Of a DNA stretch of 64,000 nt, positions 16,912-27,534 are shown in pieces. Below the pieces are notes generated by a model that saw only the letters and a list, made by a program, of their open reading frames with translations, did no database searches and had not been told where the DNA came from. Location: assembly GCF_001500045.1 (NCBI RefSeq), contig NZ_LQIX01000005.1, forward strand, positions 1 to 64,000, given 5' to 3'. Within the stretch, counting starts at the first letter, position 1; each line of letters begins with the position of its first letter. The DNA is from Mycobacterium sp. GA-1199. Its GTDB lineage: Bacteria; Actinomycetota; Actinomycetes; Mycobacteriales; Mycobacteriaceae. The position numbers were made by a program, and so were the translations under genes.

Positions 16912-17207
16912 TGGCCCGCAAGCGGCCTCGTCGGCGTTCCGAGCGGCCGCCACCGCCGCTGTCTGCGTCCCGCCGTGTCGAGACGGGGCCCGACGGCTAC
17001 GAGTACGAAGTGCGTCCGATCGCCGCCGCGCGTGCCACCAAGACGTACCGGTGTCCGGGGTGTGACCACGAAATCCGGCCCGGGACAGCACATCTCGTGG
17101 TGCTTCCGGCCGATATGGGGGAGCGGGCGGCCGACCACCGTCGGCACTGGCACACGCCGTGCTGGACTCACCGCGCCACGCGCGGCCCGACCCGCAGGTG
17201 GTCCTAG
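16911..17207 (+). CDS. conserved mycobacterial protein with CxxC motif, coupled to nucS
   Basis: This 98-residue basic protein has an Arg-rich N-terminus ([12 protein letters not shown]) and a putative zinc site: CPGC near residue 50 and a HRRHWHTPCW segment near residue 80. It matches Rv1322 of M. tuberculosis in position and size. The ATG overlaps the nucS stop by one base, so translation is coupled. The function is unknown; nucleic-acid binding is a guess from composition. Confidence 0.82.
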   Translation: MARKRPRRRSERPPPPLSASRRVETGPDGYEYEVRPIAAARATKTYRCPGCDHEIRPGTAHLVVLPADMGERAADHRRHWHTPCWTHRATRGPTRRWS

Positions 17208-17216
17208 TGGTCGCCG

Positions 17217-17690
17217 TCAGTGCTTGTCGGAAGCGGGCTCGACGAGTTCGACGAGGACCCCGCCGGCATCCTTGGGATGAATGAAGTTGATCCTCGAGTT
17301 CGCGGTGCCGCGGCGCGGGGCGTCGTAGAGCAGCCGCACGCCGTCGGCGCGCAGGCGCTCGCTGAGCGCGTCGATATCGCTGACGCGATAGGCCAGCTGC
17401 TGAAGACCGGGACCGCGCTTGCCGATGAACTTGGCGATCGTCGAGGTCTCCTCGAGCGGCGCCATCAACTGAATCTGCGCACTGCCGACGGGGGCGCCAC
17501 GCACCGAGAGCATCGCCTCGCGCACACCCTGGTCCTCGTTGATCTCCTCGTGAAGAACGATCATGCCGAGATGATCGTGGTACCACTTGATCGCGGCGTC
17601 GAGGTCCGGGACTGCGATCCCCACGTGATCGATCGCCGTCACCAGCGCGCTGGCGAGCGCTGGACGTGCGTCTACGTGTTCGGTGGTCAT
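17217..17690 (-). CDS. mce: methylmalonyl-CoA epimerase
   Basis: This 157-residue VOC-fold enzyme interconverts the methylmalonyl-CoA epimers during propionate, odd-chain and sterol catabolism. Motifs are AIDHVGIAVPDLDAAIKWY with the first metal His, GPGLQQLAYRVSDI and the C-terminal GGVLVELVEP with the metal Glu. ATG 17690 is chosen because the upstream frame reads into the promoter region. It corresponds to Rv1322A and is divergent from fadA4. Confidence 0.93.
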   Translation of the reverse strand: MTTEHVDARPALASALVTAIDHVGIAVPDLDAAIKWYHDHLGMIVLHEEINEDQGVREAMLSVRGAPVGSAQIQLMAPLEETSTIAKFIGKRGPGLQQLAYRVSDIDALSERLRADGVRLLYDAPRRGTANSRINFIHPKDAGGVLVELVEPASDKH

Positions 17691-17726
17691 AACGTAACGG
17701 TAGCCTTGAGACAGATGTTTGCGGAA

Positions 17727-17754
17727 TGTGTCATGGAACACACATCGCTATACC
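17727..17754 (+). promoter_or_regulatory. candidate operator and -10 box for fadA4
   Basis: An inverted repeat TGTGT-CATGGA-ACACA (17727-17742) lies in the 83-bp gap between the divergent epimerase and fadA4 genes. It is followed by TATACC at 17749-17754, a plausible -10 element for fadA4. No matching site was seen elsewhere in the window. Confidence 0.35.
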
Positions 17755-17773
17755 CACTTTTTGGAGGTAGTAA

Positions 17774-18955
17774 ATGACCACGTCGGTGATCGTTGCCGGG
17801 GCGCGCACACCCGTCGGCAAGCTGATGGGCTCGCTGAAGGACTTCTCGGGTAGCGATCTCGGCGCCATCGCGATCAAGGGGGCGCTGGAGAAGGCCAATG
17901 TTCCCTCCTCCGCCGTCGAGTACGTGATCATGGGCCAGGTCCTCACCGCGGGCGCCGGGCAGATGCCGGCCCGGCAGGCGGCTGTCGCGGCGGGCATCGG
18001 CTGGGACGTGCCCTCGCTGACCATCAACAAGATGTGCCTGTCGGGTATCGACGCGATCGCGTTGGCCGACCAGTTGATCCGTGCCGGCGAGTTCGACGTC
18101 GTCGTGGCCGGCGGCCAGGAATCGATGACCCAGGCGCCGCACCTGCTGATGAACAGCCGGGCGGGCTACAAATACGGCGACGTCACCGTGCTCGACCACA
18201 TGGCCTACGACGGTCTGCACGACGTATTCACCGACCAGCCGATGGGCGCGCTCACCGAGCAGCGCAACGAGGTCGACCAGTTCACCCGCGCCGAACAGGA
18301 CGAGTTCGCGGCCCGTTCCCACCAAAAGGCCGCCGCCGCTTGGAAAGACGGCGTCTACGCCGATGAGGTGGTGCCGGTACAGATCCCGCAGCGCAAGGGC
18401 GACCCCCTGGAGTTCTCCGAGGACGAAGGCATCCGCGCCAACACCACCGTCGAATCGCTGGCCGGTCTGAAGCCGGCATTCCGCAAGGACGGGACCATCA
18501 CCGCCGGGTCGGCCTCGCAGATCTCCGACGGTGCGTGCGCGGTCGTCGTGATGAACAAGGCCAAGGCGGAGGAACTGGGGCTGTCGTGGCTGTGTGAGAT
18601 CGGCGCGCACGGTGTCGTCGCCGGCCCGGACTCCACGCTGCAGTCGCAGCCGGCCAACGCCATCAAGAAGGCGGTTGCGCGCGAGGGAATCTCGGTCGAC
18701 CAACTCGACGTCATCGAAATCAACGAGGCGTTCTCCGCGGTCGCGCTGGCCTCGACGAAGGAACTCGGGGTCGACCCGGGGAAGGTCAACGTCAACGGCG
18801 GTGCGATCGCCATCGGACACCCGATCGGGATGTCGGGTGCCCGCATCACCTTGCATGCCGCGCTCGAGTTGGCCAAGAAGGGTTCCGGTTACGCGGTGGC
18901 GGCGCTGTGCGGTGCCGGCGGCCAGGGCGATGCGCTGATCCTGCGGGCCACATAA
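17774..18955 (+). CDS. fadA4: acetyl-CoA acetyltransferase (thiolase)
   Basis: This 393-residue degradative or biosynthetic thiolase has the nucleophilic cysteine in [11 protein letters not shown], the conserved NEAFS, the catalytic His in [10 protein letters not shown] and the proton-transfer cysteine in [11 protein letters not shown]. It interconverts two acetyl-CoA and acetoacetyl-CoA. A strong RBS (GGAGG) precedes ATG 17774. It corresponds to Rv1323 by position. Confidence 0.95.
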   Translation: MTTSVIVAGARTPVGKLMGSLKDFSGSDLGAIAIKGALEKANVPSSAVEYVIMGQVLTAGAGQMPARQAAVAAGIGWDVPSLTINKMCLSGIDAIALADQLIRAGEFDVVVAGGQESMTQAPHLLMNSRAGYKYGDVTVLDHMAYDGLHDVFTDQPMGALTEQRNEVDQFTRAEQDEFAARSHQKAAAAWKDGVYADEVVPVQIPQRKGDPLEFSEDEGIRANTTVESLAGLKPAFRKDGTITAGSASQISDGACAVVVMNKAKAEELGLSWLCEIGAHGVVAGPDSTLQSQPANAIKKAVAREGISVDQLDVIEINEAFSAVALASTKELGVDPGKVNVNGGAIAIGHPIGMSGARITLHAALELAKKGSGYAVAALCGAGGQGDALILRAT

Positions 18956-18999
18956 GGCGCTACGACGCCGTGTAGTAATCAGCTCGCGCTTCGGGCACA

Positions 19000-19383
19000 A
19001 TGGCGGCCATGACTCGCCTGCTGAACCAGCGCACCGTCGCGGGATGGTTTCGTTTCGTCGCCTTCCTCGAGGCGGTGAGCTGGGTCGGACTGCTGATCGG
19101 TATGTACTTCAAGTACCTCGGCGCCCCGCGCACCGAGATCGGCGTCAAGGTGTTCGGCCCCGCTCACGGAGCCGTCTTCGTCGCGTTCGTCACCCTGGGC
19201 CTGCTGGCGGCCGTGATGTTCAGGTGGGGGACCGGTACGTGGTTGCTGGGGATCGTCGCGAGCATCGTGCCGCTCGCCAGCGTGATTTTCCTCATATGGG
19301 TGGAGCGCACCGGCCGGTTGGGGGCGGAGCCCGTCGTCGCGCGCATCGCGCAACCGGGGCAGCCGGTTCCCGAAACGACGTGA
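19000..19383 (+). CDS. DUF3817 integral membrane protein
   Basis: This 127-residue protein has three predicted transmembrane helices, with family signatures FRFVAFLEAVSWVGLLIGM, a GPAHGAVF segment and VERTGRLG near the C-terminus. A second start at 19009 (MTRLLNQ) is equally possible. The family has no known function. A second DUF3817 gene is at 43028-43360. Confidence 0.85.
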   Translation: MAAMTRLLNQRTVAGWFRFVAFLEAVSWVGLLIGMYFKYLGAPRTEIGVKVFGPAHGAVFVAFVTLGLLAAVMFRWGTGTWLLGIVASIVPLASVIFLIWVERTGRLGAEPVVARIAQPGQPVPETT

Positions 19384-19390
19384 CAAACTT

Positions 19391-20290
19391 ATGGGCGTGA
19401 GTCGTCCACGCCCTTCCATCGCGGCCTCGATGGCCGGTGCGGTTGATCTGTCCGCCCTCAAGCAGCGCCCCTCGACCGGCGACGGCGAATCGTCGGCGCC
19501 CGCCGGTGGAGTGGAAGTCACCGAGGCGAACCTCGAAGCCGAGGTACTGGTCCGGTCCAACCAGGTTCCCGTCGTGGTGCTGCTCTGGTCACCGCGCAGC
19601 GACGCCAGCGTCCAATTGGGCGATGCCCTCGGCCAACTGGCCGCAGCCGACGGCGGTAAGTGGTCGTTGGCGACGGTCAACGTCGACGTCGTTCCCCGTG
19701 TGGCGCAGATGTTCGGTGTGCAGGCGATCCCGACCGTGGTCGCGCTGGCCGCCGGCCAACCTCTGTCGAGTTTCCAGGGTATGCAGCCCCCCGAGCAGTT
19801 GCGCCGGTGGATCGATTCGCTGCTGAACGCGGTCGCGGGCAAGTTACCCGGCGGCGCTGAGGAGGGAGAGGCCGAACAGGTCGATCCCGAACTCGCACAG
19901 GCGCGTTCGCACCTGGATGCCGGTGACTTCGACGCCGCGCGCACCGCATACCAGGCGATCCTCGACGCCAACCCCGGTCACGCCGAGGCCAAGGGCGCTG
20001 TGCGCCAGATCGATTTCCTGCAACGCGCCACCTCTCGGACGCCCGACGCGATCGCCGCCGCCGACGCGGACCGCGACAATATCGAGCTGGCGTTCGCCGC
20101 CGCCGACGTCGAGGTCCTCCAGCAGAACGTCGTCGCGGCCTTCGACCGGCTCATCGACCTCGTCAAGCGGACGTCGGGCGACGACCGCACCACCGTGCGT
20201 ACTCGACTCATCGAGCTGTTCGACCTGTTCGATCCGGCCGACCCCGAGGTCATCGCCGGCCGGCGCAAGTTGGCCAACGCGCTGTACTAG
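19391..20290 (+). CDS. thioredoxin-fold/TPR protein lacking the CxxC pair (CnoX/YbbN-like)
   Basis: This 299-residue protein has a thioredoxin-like domain at residues about 40-150 and a helical TPR-like C-terminal half (ARSHLDAGDFDAARTAYQA). The site where thioredoxin has WCGPC reads WSPRSDAS, so no redox cysteine exists. The cis-Pro region (VQAIPTVVAL) is retained. A chaperone or holdase role, as for CnoX/YbbN, fits better than disulfide reduction. It corresponds to Rv1324 by position. Confidence 0.85.
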   Translation: MGVSRPRPSIAASMAGAVDLSALKQRPSTGDGESSAPAGGVEVTEANLEAEVLVRSNQVPVVVLLWSPRSDASVQLGDALGQLAAADGGKWSLATVNVDVVPRVAQMFGVQAIPTVVALAAGQPLSSFQGMQPPEQLRRWIDSLLNAVAGKLPGGAEEGEAEQVDPELAQARSHLDAGDFDAARTAYQAILDANPGHAEAKGAVRQIDFLQRATSRTPDAIAAADADRDNIELAFAAADVEVLQQNVVAAFDRLIDLVKRTSGDDRTTVRTRLIELFDLFDPADPEVIAGRRKLANALY

Positions 20291-20299
20291 CGCCTGGCG

Positions 20300-20365
20300 C
20301 TAGTGTGCGCACAGATCGACAATCGCCCCGAATCCGGCCGAAACGACGATCTGAGCGCACACTAG
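20300..20365. terminator. long hairpin between convergent genes, probable bidirectional terminator
   Basis: The arm CTAGTGTGCGCACAGATCG (20300-20318) pairs with 20347-20365 with one mismatch, leaving a 28-base loop. The flanking GGCGC/GCGCC can extend it. It fills the 88 bases between the 3' ends of the thioredoxin-fold gene and glgB. No PE_PGRS gene is present here, although M. tuberculosis has one at this place. Confidence 0.6.
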
Positions 20366-20378
20366 AGCGCCCTGGCAC

Positions 20379-22589
20379 CTACTCGGGCTCGTATTCGAAC
20401 CACAGCGCGGACAGCGGAGGCAGCACCATGACCGCCGACGCCGGACGTCCGTGCCACGGCTCGTCGGTTGCCTGCACCGCGCCGTAGTTGCCGATGCCCG
20501 ACCCGTTGTAGATGTCGGCGTCGGTGTTGAGCACCTCACGCCAGGTGCCCGCGTGCGGCAGACCCAGGCGATAACGCGTGTGCTCGGCCCCGGAGAAGTT
20601 GAACACGCACGCCAGCACGGAGCCGTCGTCGCCGTAGCGCAGGAAGCTCAGCACGTTGTTCGCCGAATCGTTGGCGTCGATCCAGCTGTAGCCCTCCGGG
20701 CGGGTGTCTTGAGACCACAGCGCTCGCCTGGTGCGGTAGACGGTGTTCATGTCATGCACCATGCGCTGAATGCCCGTCGAGAAGCTGTTCTCGTCAAGCT
20801 GGTACCAGTCCACGCCCCGCTCCTCGGACCACTCGGCGCGCTGGCCGAACTCCTGGCCCATGAACAGCAACTGCTTGCCGGGATGCGCCCACTGGTAGGC
20901 CAACAGGCTGCGCAGCCCGGCGGCCTTGTTGTGGTCGTTGCCCGGCATCCGGCCCCACAGCGTGCCCTTGCCGTGCACGACCTCGTCGTGGCTGATCGGC
21001 AGCACATAGTTCTCGCTGAACGCGTAGAGCATCGAAAACGTGATCTCGTGGTGGTGATAGCTGCGGTGAATCGGATCGCGTTTGATGAACTCCAGCGTGT
21101 CGTTCATCCAGCCCATGTTCCACTTCATCGAGAAGCCAAGGCCGCCAAGGTTCGTCGGCCTCGTCACTCCCGGCCAGGAAGTGGACTCCTCGGCGACCGT
21201 CACGATACCGGGGGCGGCCTTGTGCACGGTTGCGTTCATCTCCTGCAGGAACTGCACTGCCTCGAGGTTCTCGCGACCGCCGTAGATGTTCGGGGTCCAC
21301 CCGCCTTCGGGTCGGGAGTAGTCGAGGTAGAGCATCGAGGCGACCGCGTCCACTCGCAGGCCGTCGATGTGGTACTCCTGCAGCCAGTACAACGCGTTGG
21401 CCACCAGGAAGTTGCGCACCTCGGCCCGGCCGAAGTCGAAGACGTAAGTGCCCCAATCCAATTGTTCACCGCGGCGGGGGTCGGAGTGCTCGTAGAGCGC
21501 GGTGCCGTCGAAACGTCCGAGCGCCCACGCGTCCTTCGGGAAGTGGGCGGGCACCCAGTCCATGATCACACCGATGCCGGCCTGGTGAAGTGTGTCGACC
21601 AGATGGCGGAACTCGTCGGGGGAGCCCAGGCGCGACGTCGGCGCGTAGTACGAGGTGACCTGGTAGCCCCAGGAACCGCCGAACGGATGCTCGGCCACGG
21701 GCATCAGCTCGACGTGGGTGAAGCCGTTCTCGACGACGTATTCGGTCAGCTGGGTGGCCAGTTCGCGATAGCTCAGGCCCGGGCGCCACGACATCAGATG
21801 CACCTCGAGGGTGCTCATCGGCTCGAACACCGGGTTCTGGGCCGCACGGCGCGTCATCCACTCGTCGTCCGCCCACGTGTAGTCGCTCTGGGTCACCTTC
21901 GAGGCGGTCTTCGGCGGCACCTCGGTCGCGAACGCCATCGGGTCGGCGCGCTCGCTGACCGAACCGTCTGCCCCGTGGATGCGGAACTTGTACAACCCGC
22001 CGATCTCGAAGCCCGGCCAGAACACCTCCCACACGCCGGTCGAACCGAGCACGCGAAGTTGGGCTTCATTGCCGTCCCAATGGTTGAACTCGCCGATCAC
22101 GCTGACGCCCTTGGCATTCGGGGCCCACACCGCAAACGAGACACCATCGACGACGCCGTCGGGGGTGGTGTAGCGGCGGGGATGCGCGCCCAGAATCTCC
22201 CACAGCCGCTCGTGGCGGCCCTCGGAGAACAGGTGCAGATCCATCTCGCCGAGCGTCGGAAGGAACCGGTACGCGTCGGCCACCGTGTGCACCTGGGTCG
22301 ACTCGTCGCCCGGGTAGTGGACCTCGAGTCGGTAGTCGGCCAGCCCGGTGAACGGCAGCGCCACCGCGAACAGCCCGGATTCTATGTGCTGGAACGCGTA
22401 CCGCTCACCGCCGATGACCGCGACCACCTCGACGGCATGGGGCCGGTAGGCGCGGATCACGGTGTGGTCGTCGTATTCGTGCGCACCGAGCACCGAATGC
22501 GGGTCGTGGTGCTCGCCGGCCAGCAACCGGTTGAGGTCGGCGGTGTGCGGCCGCAGATGTGGGCTGCTCGCTTGTTTGGTCTGCGTCAT
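20379..22589 (-). CDS. glgB: 1,4-alpha-glucan branching enzyme
   Basis: This 736-residue enzyme introduces alpha-1,6 branches into alpha-glucan. It has two N-terminal carbohydrate-binding modules (residues about 10-220) and a GH13 barrel with the nucleophile in [12 protein letters not shown], the acid in [11 protein letters not shown] and the transition-state Asp in [13 protein letters not shown]-terminal beta domain follows. It lies 4 bases downstream of glgE in one operon; GlgE extends chains and GlgB branches them. Confidence 0.97.
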   Translation of the reverse strand: MTQTKQASSPHLRPHTADLNRLLAGEHHDPHSVLGAHEYDDHTVIRAYRPHAVEVVAVIGGERYAFQHIESGLFAVALPFTGLADYRLEVHYPGDESTQVHTVADAYRFLPTLGEMDLHLFSEGRHERLWEILGAHPRRYTTPDGVVDGVSFAVWAPNAKGVSVIGEFNHWDGNEAQLRVLGSTGVWEVFWPGFEIGGLYKFRIHGADGSVSERADPMAFATEVPPKTASKVTQSDYTWADDEWMTRRAAQNPVFEPMSTLEVHLMSWRPGLSYRELATQLTEYVVENGFTHVELMPVAEHPFGGSWGYQVTSYYAPTSRLGSPDEFRHLVDTLHQAGIGVIMDWVPAHFPKDAWALGRFDGTALYEHSDPRRGEQLDWGTYVFDFGRAEVRNFLVANALYWLQEYHIDGLRVDAVASMLYLDYSRPEGGWTPNIYGGRENLEAVQFLQEMNATVHKAAPGIVTVAEESTSWPGVTRPTNLGGLGFSMKWNMGWMNDTLEFIKRDPIHRSYHHHEITFSMLYAFSENYVLPISHDEVVHGKGTLWGRMPGNDHNKAAGLRSLLAYQWAHPGKQLLFMGQEFGQRAEWSEERGVDWYQLDENSFSTGIQRMVHDMNTVYRTRRALWSQDTRPEGYSWIDANDSANNVLSFLRYGDDGSVLACVFNFSGAEHTRYRLGLPHAGTWREVLNTDADIYNGSGIGNYGAVQATDEPWHGRPASAVMVLPPLSALWFEYEPE

Positions 22590-22593
22590 GTTG

Positions 22594-24678
22594 TCACTCC
22601 CTACGCAGCAGATTGAGTCGTTGGTCGGCGGGCACCTGCGGCATGTTCAACACATGTGCCACCGCGCGCACCGGGTCAAGGCGGACGTAATTGGACTGCC
22701 CCCATTGGTATTCGTCACCGGTGATCTCGTCGCGGACCCAGAACCGGTCGTAGGGCTCCATCCCGAGGGCGGGCATGTCCAGCCACAACGTGGCCTCTTC
22801 GGGTCCGAACGGGTTGAGCGTGACCACCACCAGCACCTGATCTCCGCTGACGGGATCGAACTTGCTGTAGGCCAGCAGTGCGTCGTTGTCGACGTGGTGG
22901 AACGTGATGGTGCGCAACTGATGTAGCGCGGGATGCAGCCGGCGAATCTCGTTGAGCCGGGTGATGAACGGCTCCAGCGATTCACCGTCGGCGAGGGCCG
23001 CGTCGTAGTCGCGAGGCCGCAACTCGTACTTCTCGGAGTTGAGGTACTCCTCGCTGCCTTCCCGCACGGGGCGGTGTTCGTACAGTTCGAAGCCCGAGTA
23101 CACACCCCAGGCCGAACTCATCGTCGACGCCAGCACCGCGCGGATCGCGAACATCCCGGGGCCCCCGTGCTGCAGGCTTTCGTGCAGGATGTCGGGTGTG
23201 TTGACGAACAGGTTCGGGCACGCGTAATCGGCGTGCTCGGCGATCTGCTGGCCGAACTCGGTGAGCTCCCACTTCGCGGTGCGCCAGGTGAAGTACGAAT
23301 ACGACTGGGTGAAGCCGAGTTTGGCCAGTCCGTAGAGCCGCGCGGGACGGGTGAACGCCTCCGACAGGAACAGGACGTCGGGATGCTCGTTCTTCACCTG
23401 TCCGATCAACCAGGCCCAGAAGTTCGGCGGCTTCGTGTGGGGGTTGTCGACCCGAAAGATCTTGACACCGTGCGAGATCCAGTGCCGAACCACCCGCAGC
23501 ACCTCTTCGTAGAGCCCGGCCGGGTCGTTGTCGAAGTTCAGCGGATAGATGTCCTGGTACTTCTTCGGCGGGTTCTCCGCGTAGGCGATGGTGCCGTCGG
23601 GCAGCACAGTGAACCACTCGGGGTGTTCCCTGGCCCACGGGTGGTCGGGGGCGCACTGCAACGCGAGGTCGAGCGCCACCTCCATACCGTCGTCGCGCGC
23701 CGCTGCCACGAACTCGTCGAAGTCCTCGATTGTGCCCAGGTCAGGGTGAACCGCGTCGTGGCCGCCCTCGTCGCTGCCGATCGCCCACGGCGAGCCGACG
23801 TCGTCGGGCGCGGCGGTGACGCTGTTGTTGCGGCCCTTGCGGTGCACCTTGCCGATCGGATGGATCGGGGGGAGGTAGACGACGTCGAAGCCCATCCGGG
23901 CGATGCGGGGCAGTGCCTTGGTGGCGGTCGCGAACGTGCCGTGCACCGGGTTGCCCTTGGCGTCCCAGCCGCCGGTCGAACGGGGAAAGAACTCGTACCA
24001 GGCGCTGAACCGGGCCTCGGGGCGGTCGACCCAGACGCCGTACTGCTTGCCGCGGGTCACCAACTCACGCAGCGGATACTCATCGAGCAGGGTGGTGACC
24101 TGCGGTGCCAACGCGGCGCCGGCGCGGGCGAACGGGTCGCCGGGTTGGCGCAGCCGCGCCGCGGCCTCGATGAGCGGATAGCGATGCTGACGCGGCACAC
24201 CGGTCGAGGCGCGTTCCAGCAGATTGGCTCCGACCAACAGGTCGTTCGACAGCTCCGATTCGCTCTGACCGGCGTCGAGTTTGGCGGTCACGCTTTTGCG
24301 CCAGGTCGCCACCGGATCGCCCCAGCCGTCCACCCGGAACGTCCACAGCCCGGCGCAGTCGGGGGTGAACGCACCGTGGAAGACATCGGGAGTCCGCCCG
24401 GTCGACATGGGCAGATGTTGAGGCTTCTTGCGCGGCGTGGCCCCGAGCACGGTTTCGATCGGCACCGCTTCGGCGGATACCAGCCCCGGCGGATCGTCGG
24501 CAAGCTGGGGATACGCCGTGCCGCGATAGCGCACCACCAAGGTGGCCGCGACCGCGTCGTGGCCCTCGCGCCACACGGTGGCCGCCACCGGAACGATCTC
24601 TCCGACGACCGCCTTGGCCGGGTACCGCCCTGCGGAGACGACAGGCGCGACGTCATCGATCTCGATTCGACCGGCCAC
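22594..24678 (-). CDS. glgE: alpha-1,4-glucan:maltose-1-phosphate maltosyltransferase
   Basis: This 694-residue GH13_3 enzyme transfers maltosyl units from maltose-1-phosphate to growing alpha-glucan; it is a validated target in M. tuberculosis. The catalytic nucleophile is in [15 protein letters not shown], the acid/base in FLSEAFTRP and a further carboxylate in NTPDILHE. The N-terminal beta domain and helical insert are of normal length. It is first in the glgE-glgB operon and divergent from glgP across 231 bases in which no clear operator was found. Confidence 0.97.
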   Translation of the reverse strand: MAGRIEIDDVAPVVSAGRYPAKAVVGEIVPVAATVWREGHDAVAATLVVRYRGTAYPQLADDPPGLVSAEAVPIETVLGATPRKKPQHLPMSTGRTPDVFHGAFTPDCAGLWTFRVDGWGDPVATWRKSVTAKLDAGQSESELSNDLLVGANLLERASTGVPRQHRYPLIEAAARLRQPGDPFARAGAALAPQVTTLLDEYPLRELVTRGKQYGVWVDRPEARFSAWYEFFPRSTGGWDAKGNPVHGTFATATKALPRIARMGFDVVYLPPIHPIGKVHRKGRNNSVTAAPDDVGSPWAIGSDEGGHDAVHPDLGTIEDFDEFVAAARDDGMEVALDLALQCAPDHPWAREHPEWFTVLPDGTIAYAENPPKKYQDIYPLNFDNDPAGLYEEVLRVVRHWISHGVKIFRVDNPHTKPPNFWAWLIGQVKNEHPDVLFLSEAFTRPARLYGLAKLGFTQSYSYFTWRTAKWELTEFGQQIAEHADYACPNLFVNTPDILHESLQHGGPGMFAIRAVLASTMSSAWGVYSGFELYEHRPVREGSEEYLNSEKYELRPRDYDAALADGESLEPFITRLNEIRRLHPALHQLRTITFHHVDNDALLAYSKFDPVSGDQVLVVVTLNPFGPEEATLWLDMPALGMEPYDRFWVRDEITGDEYQWGQSNYVRLDPVRAVAHVLNMPQVPADQRLNLLRRE

Positions 24679-24909
24679 CTACCACTCCTTCGTCTGGTCC
24701 TTCTGCTGGCGCGGCCACCGAGGTGCTTCGCCGGCACCGCCGACGTGACCGCTGCGTCGTCCTGTTCGCGTTCACAGTCAAGATGAATAAGCCTCGTCGC
24801 GCCCTATACCCACGTTAGTGCGCAGCCCAACCCGAAGCGGGCCAAGCAGTTCGACCAGCGCCCTGCGAGCCGCAGGATTGTCAGTAATGTTGTCTCGCGT
24901 GATAGCCCG

Positions 24910-27534
24910 ATGAAAGCGCTGAGAAGGTTCACCGTCCGAGCGCACCTGCCCGACCGGCTGGCCGCGCTTGAACGGTTGTCGATCAACCTGCGTTGGTCCT
25001 GGGATCGGCCGACGCAGGATCTGTTCGAGTCGATCGACCCCGAGCTGTGGAAGCGGGTCGGCTGCGATCCGGTGGGCCTGCTGGGGCAGGTCAGCCCGCA
25101 GCGCCTGGACGCGCTGGCCGGCGACGAAGAGTTCCTGCGCCGCCTCGACGGGCTGGCCGCCGATCTCGACGACTATCTCGCCCGGCCGCTGTGGTACCAG
25201 CAGGAGGTCGAGCACGGCGCACAGCTGCCCAACGGCATCGCGTACTTCTCGATGGAATTCGGGGTGGCCGAGTCCCTCCCGAACTACTCGGGCGGTCTCG
25301 GCATCCTCGCCGGTGACCACCTCAAGGCGGCGTCGGATCTGGGCCTGCCGTTGATCGCCGTCGGGCTGCTCTACCGCTCGGGTTACTTCCGGCAGTCGCT
25401 GACCGCCGACGGCTGGCAGCACGAGAGCTATCCGGCCCTGGACCCGCAGGGGCTGCCGCTTCGGCTGCTCACCGACCACGACGGACAACGGGTGCTCATC
25501 TCGGTCGCGATGCCCAGCGAGAACGGCTACGACAGCCGGCTGCAGGCGCGGGTGTGGATCGCCCAGGTGGGCCGAATTCCGTTGCTGCTACTGGATTCCG
25601 ACGTCCCGGAGAACGACCATCAGCTGCGTGGCGTGACCGACCGGCTCTACGGCGGCGATCAGGAGCACCGGATCAAGCAGGAGATCCTGGCCGGTGTCGG
25701 TGGGGTACGGGCGATCCGGGCGTTCATCGAACTGGAGGGCAGACCCTCGCCCGAGGTGTTCCACATGAACGAGGGGCATGCCGGCTTCCTCGGTGTCGAG
25801 CGCATCCGGGAACTCATCGACGCCGGGCTCGATTTCGACACCGCGCTGACGGTGGTGCGGTCCTCGACGGTGTTCACCACGCATACCCCGGTGCCCGCGG
25901 GAATCGACCGATTCCCGGTGGAGATGGTGCGGCGCTACTTCGGCGGCCCGACCGAGGGTCCATCGGGCGCGATGTCGCGGCTGCTGCCCGGCCTTCCGCT
26001 CGACCGCATCATCGCGTTCGGCGAAGAGGACGACCCGACCAAGTTCAACATGGCCCACATGGGTCTGCGGCTGGCGCAGCGCGCCAATGGTGTCTCGATG
26101 CTGCACGGCAACGTCAGCAGGCACATGTTCAACGAGCTGTGGCGGGGTTTCGATCCCGGCGAGGTGCCGATCGGGTCGATCACGAACGGTGTGCACGCGC
26201 CGACCTGGGCGGCGCCGCAGTGGCTGCAACTCGGACGCGAACTGCTCGGCAGCGAGGACCTCACCAGTGCGCGCGAGCCCGGGGTGTGGGGCCGCCTGCA
26301 GCAGGTCGACACCGGCCACCTGTGGTGGATCCGCTCGCAGCTGCGCGAGCAACTCGTCGAGGATGTGCGAGCCAGACTGCGTAGATCCTATCTGGAACGC
26401 GGTGCGGCAGAAGCCGAGTTGGGTTGGATTGCAACGGCTTTTGATCCCACCGTGCTGACGATCGGGTTCGCGCGGCGGGTGCCCACCTACAAGCGCCTGA
26501 CATTGATGCTGCGCGAGCCCGATCGGTTGGAGCGGCTGCTGCTCAACGACGAACGGCCGATCCAGCTCATCGTCGCAGGTAAGTCCCATCCCGCCGACGA
26601 CGGCGGCAAGGCCCTCATCCAGCAGGTGGTGAAATTCGCCGACCGGCCCGAGGTCCGGCACCGGATCGCCTTCTTGCCCGACTACGACATGTCGATGGCC
26701 CGCCAGCTGTACTGGGGATGCGACGTGTGGCTGAACAATCCGCTTCGGCCGCTGGAGGCGTGCGGTACATCCGGCATGAAGAGCGCGCTCAACGGTGGGC
26801 TGAACCTGTCCATCCGCGACGGGTGGTGGGACGAGTGGTACGACGGCGAGAACGGGTGGGAGATCCCGACCGCCGACGGTCTTGCCGACGAGAACCGGCG
26901 TGACGACCTCGAGGCGGCCGCTCTGTACGACCTGCTGGAGACCTCGGTGGCGCCCAAGTTCTACGACCGCGACGAGCGCGGCGTCCCGGCGCGGTGGGTC
27001 GAGATGGTTCGGCACACGCTGATCGTGCTGGGTCCCAAGGTGCTGGCGTCGCGCATGGTGCGCGACTACACCGAGAAGTACTACGCGCCGGCGGCCCAGT
27101 CGTTGAGGCGGACCGTCGAACCCGGCGGTGACGGTGAACCGTTCGGCGCGGCAAGGGATCTGGCCACCTACCGGCTGCGGGCCCAGGAATCATGGCCCAA
27201 GATTCAGATCACCGATGTCGACAGCTACGGTCTGCCGGACACCCCGCTGCTGGGTTCGGAGCTCACACTGACCGCCACCGTGTACCTGGCCGGTCTGCGT
27301 CCCGAAGAGGTTGCCGTGCAAGCGGTTTTGGGACGCGTCGACGCGAGCGATCAACTCGTCGATCCCGTCACCGTGCCGATGGTGCACACGGGCGGCGTGG
27401 ACGCCGGCAGGGAAGTGTTCTCCGCGACCGCGCCGTTGCCCGTCGCGGGACCGGTGGGCTACACCGTGCGCGTGCTGCCGCACCACCCGCTGTTGGCGAG
27501 CGACAACGAGCTCGGCCTCGTCACGCTCGCGTGA
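24910..27534 (+). CDS. glgP: alpha-glucan (glycogen/maltodextrin) phosphorylase
   Basis: This 874-residue GT35 phosphorylase releases glucose-1-phosphate from alpha-glucan. The PLP-binding lysine is in EACGTSGMKSALNGGLNLS. Other typical parts are AYFSMEFGVAESLPNYSGGLG near residue 115 and HMNEGHAGFLGVERI. The N-terminal domain begins RRFTVRAHLP as in actinobacterial members. Its stop overlaps the next gene's GTG start by four bases, so the lyase-like gene is translationally coupled. Confidence 0.96.
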   Translation: MKALRRFTVRAHLPDRLAALERLSINLRWSWDRPTQDLFESIDPELWKRVGCDPVGLLGQVSPQRLDALAGDEEFLRRLDGLAADLDDYLARPLWYQQEVEHGAQLPNGIAYFSMEFGVAESLPNYSGGLGILAGDHLKAASDLGLPLIAVGLLYRSGYFRQSLTADGWQHESYPALDPQGLPLRLLTDHDGQRVLISVAMPSENGYDSRLQARVWIAQVGRIPLLLLDSDVPENDHQLRGVTDRLYGGDQEHRIKQEILAGVGGVRAIRAFIELEGRPSPEVFHMNEGHAGFLGVERIRELIDAGLDFDTALTVVRSSTVFTTHTPVPAGIDRFPVEMVRRYFGGPTEGPSGAMSRLLPGLPLDRIIAFGEEDDPTKFNMAHMGLRLAQRANGVSMLHGNVSRHMFNELWRGFDPGEVPIGSITNGVHAPTWAAPQWLQLGRELLGSEDLTSAREPGVWGRLQQVDTGHLWWIRSQLREQLVEDVRARLRRSYLERGAAEAELGWIATAFDPTVLTIGFARRVPTYKRLTLMLREPDRLERLLLNDERPIQLIVAGKSHPADDGGKALIQQVVKFADRPEVRHRIAFLPDYDMSMARQLYWGCDVWLNNPLRPLEACGTSGMKSALNGGLNLSIRDGWWDEWYDGENGWEIPTADGLADENRRDDLEAAALYDLLETSVAPKFYDRDERGVPARWVEMVRHTLIVLGPKVLASRMVRDYTEKYYAPAAQSLRRTVEPGGDGEPFGAARDLATYRLRAQESWPKIQITDVDSYGLPDTPLLGSELTLTATVYLAGLRPEEVAVQAVLGRVDASDQLVDPVTVPMVHTGGVDAGREVFSATAPLPVAGPVGYTVRVLPHHPLLASDNELGLVTLA

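Noticed and set aside
20291..20378. Possible PE_PGRS remnant as in M. tuberculosis between the thioredoxin-fold gene and glgB
   Set aside because: Only 88 bases with a hairpin; no PE or Gly-Ala repeat coding sequence.
20451..22616. Very long open frame (721 codons) on the plus strand opposite glgB
   Set aside because: It is antisense to a complete, well-conserved branching enzyme gene; long antisense frames are expected in high-GC DNA. No family motif is seen in its translation.
22933..24786. 617-codon frame opposite glgE
   Set aside because: Same reason: shadow of glgE with no recognisable domain.
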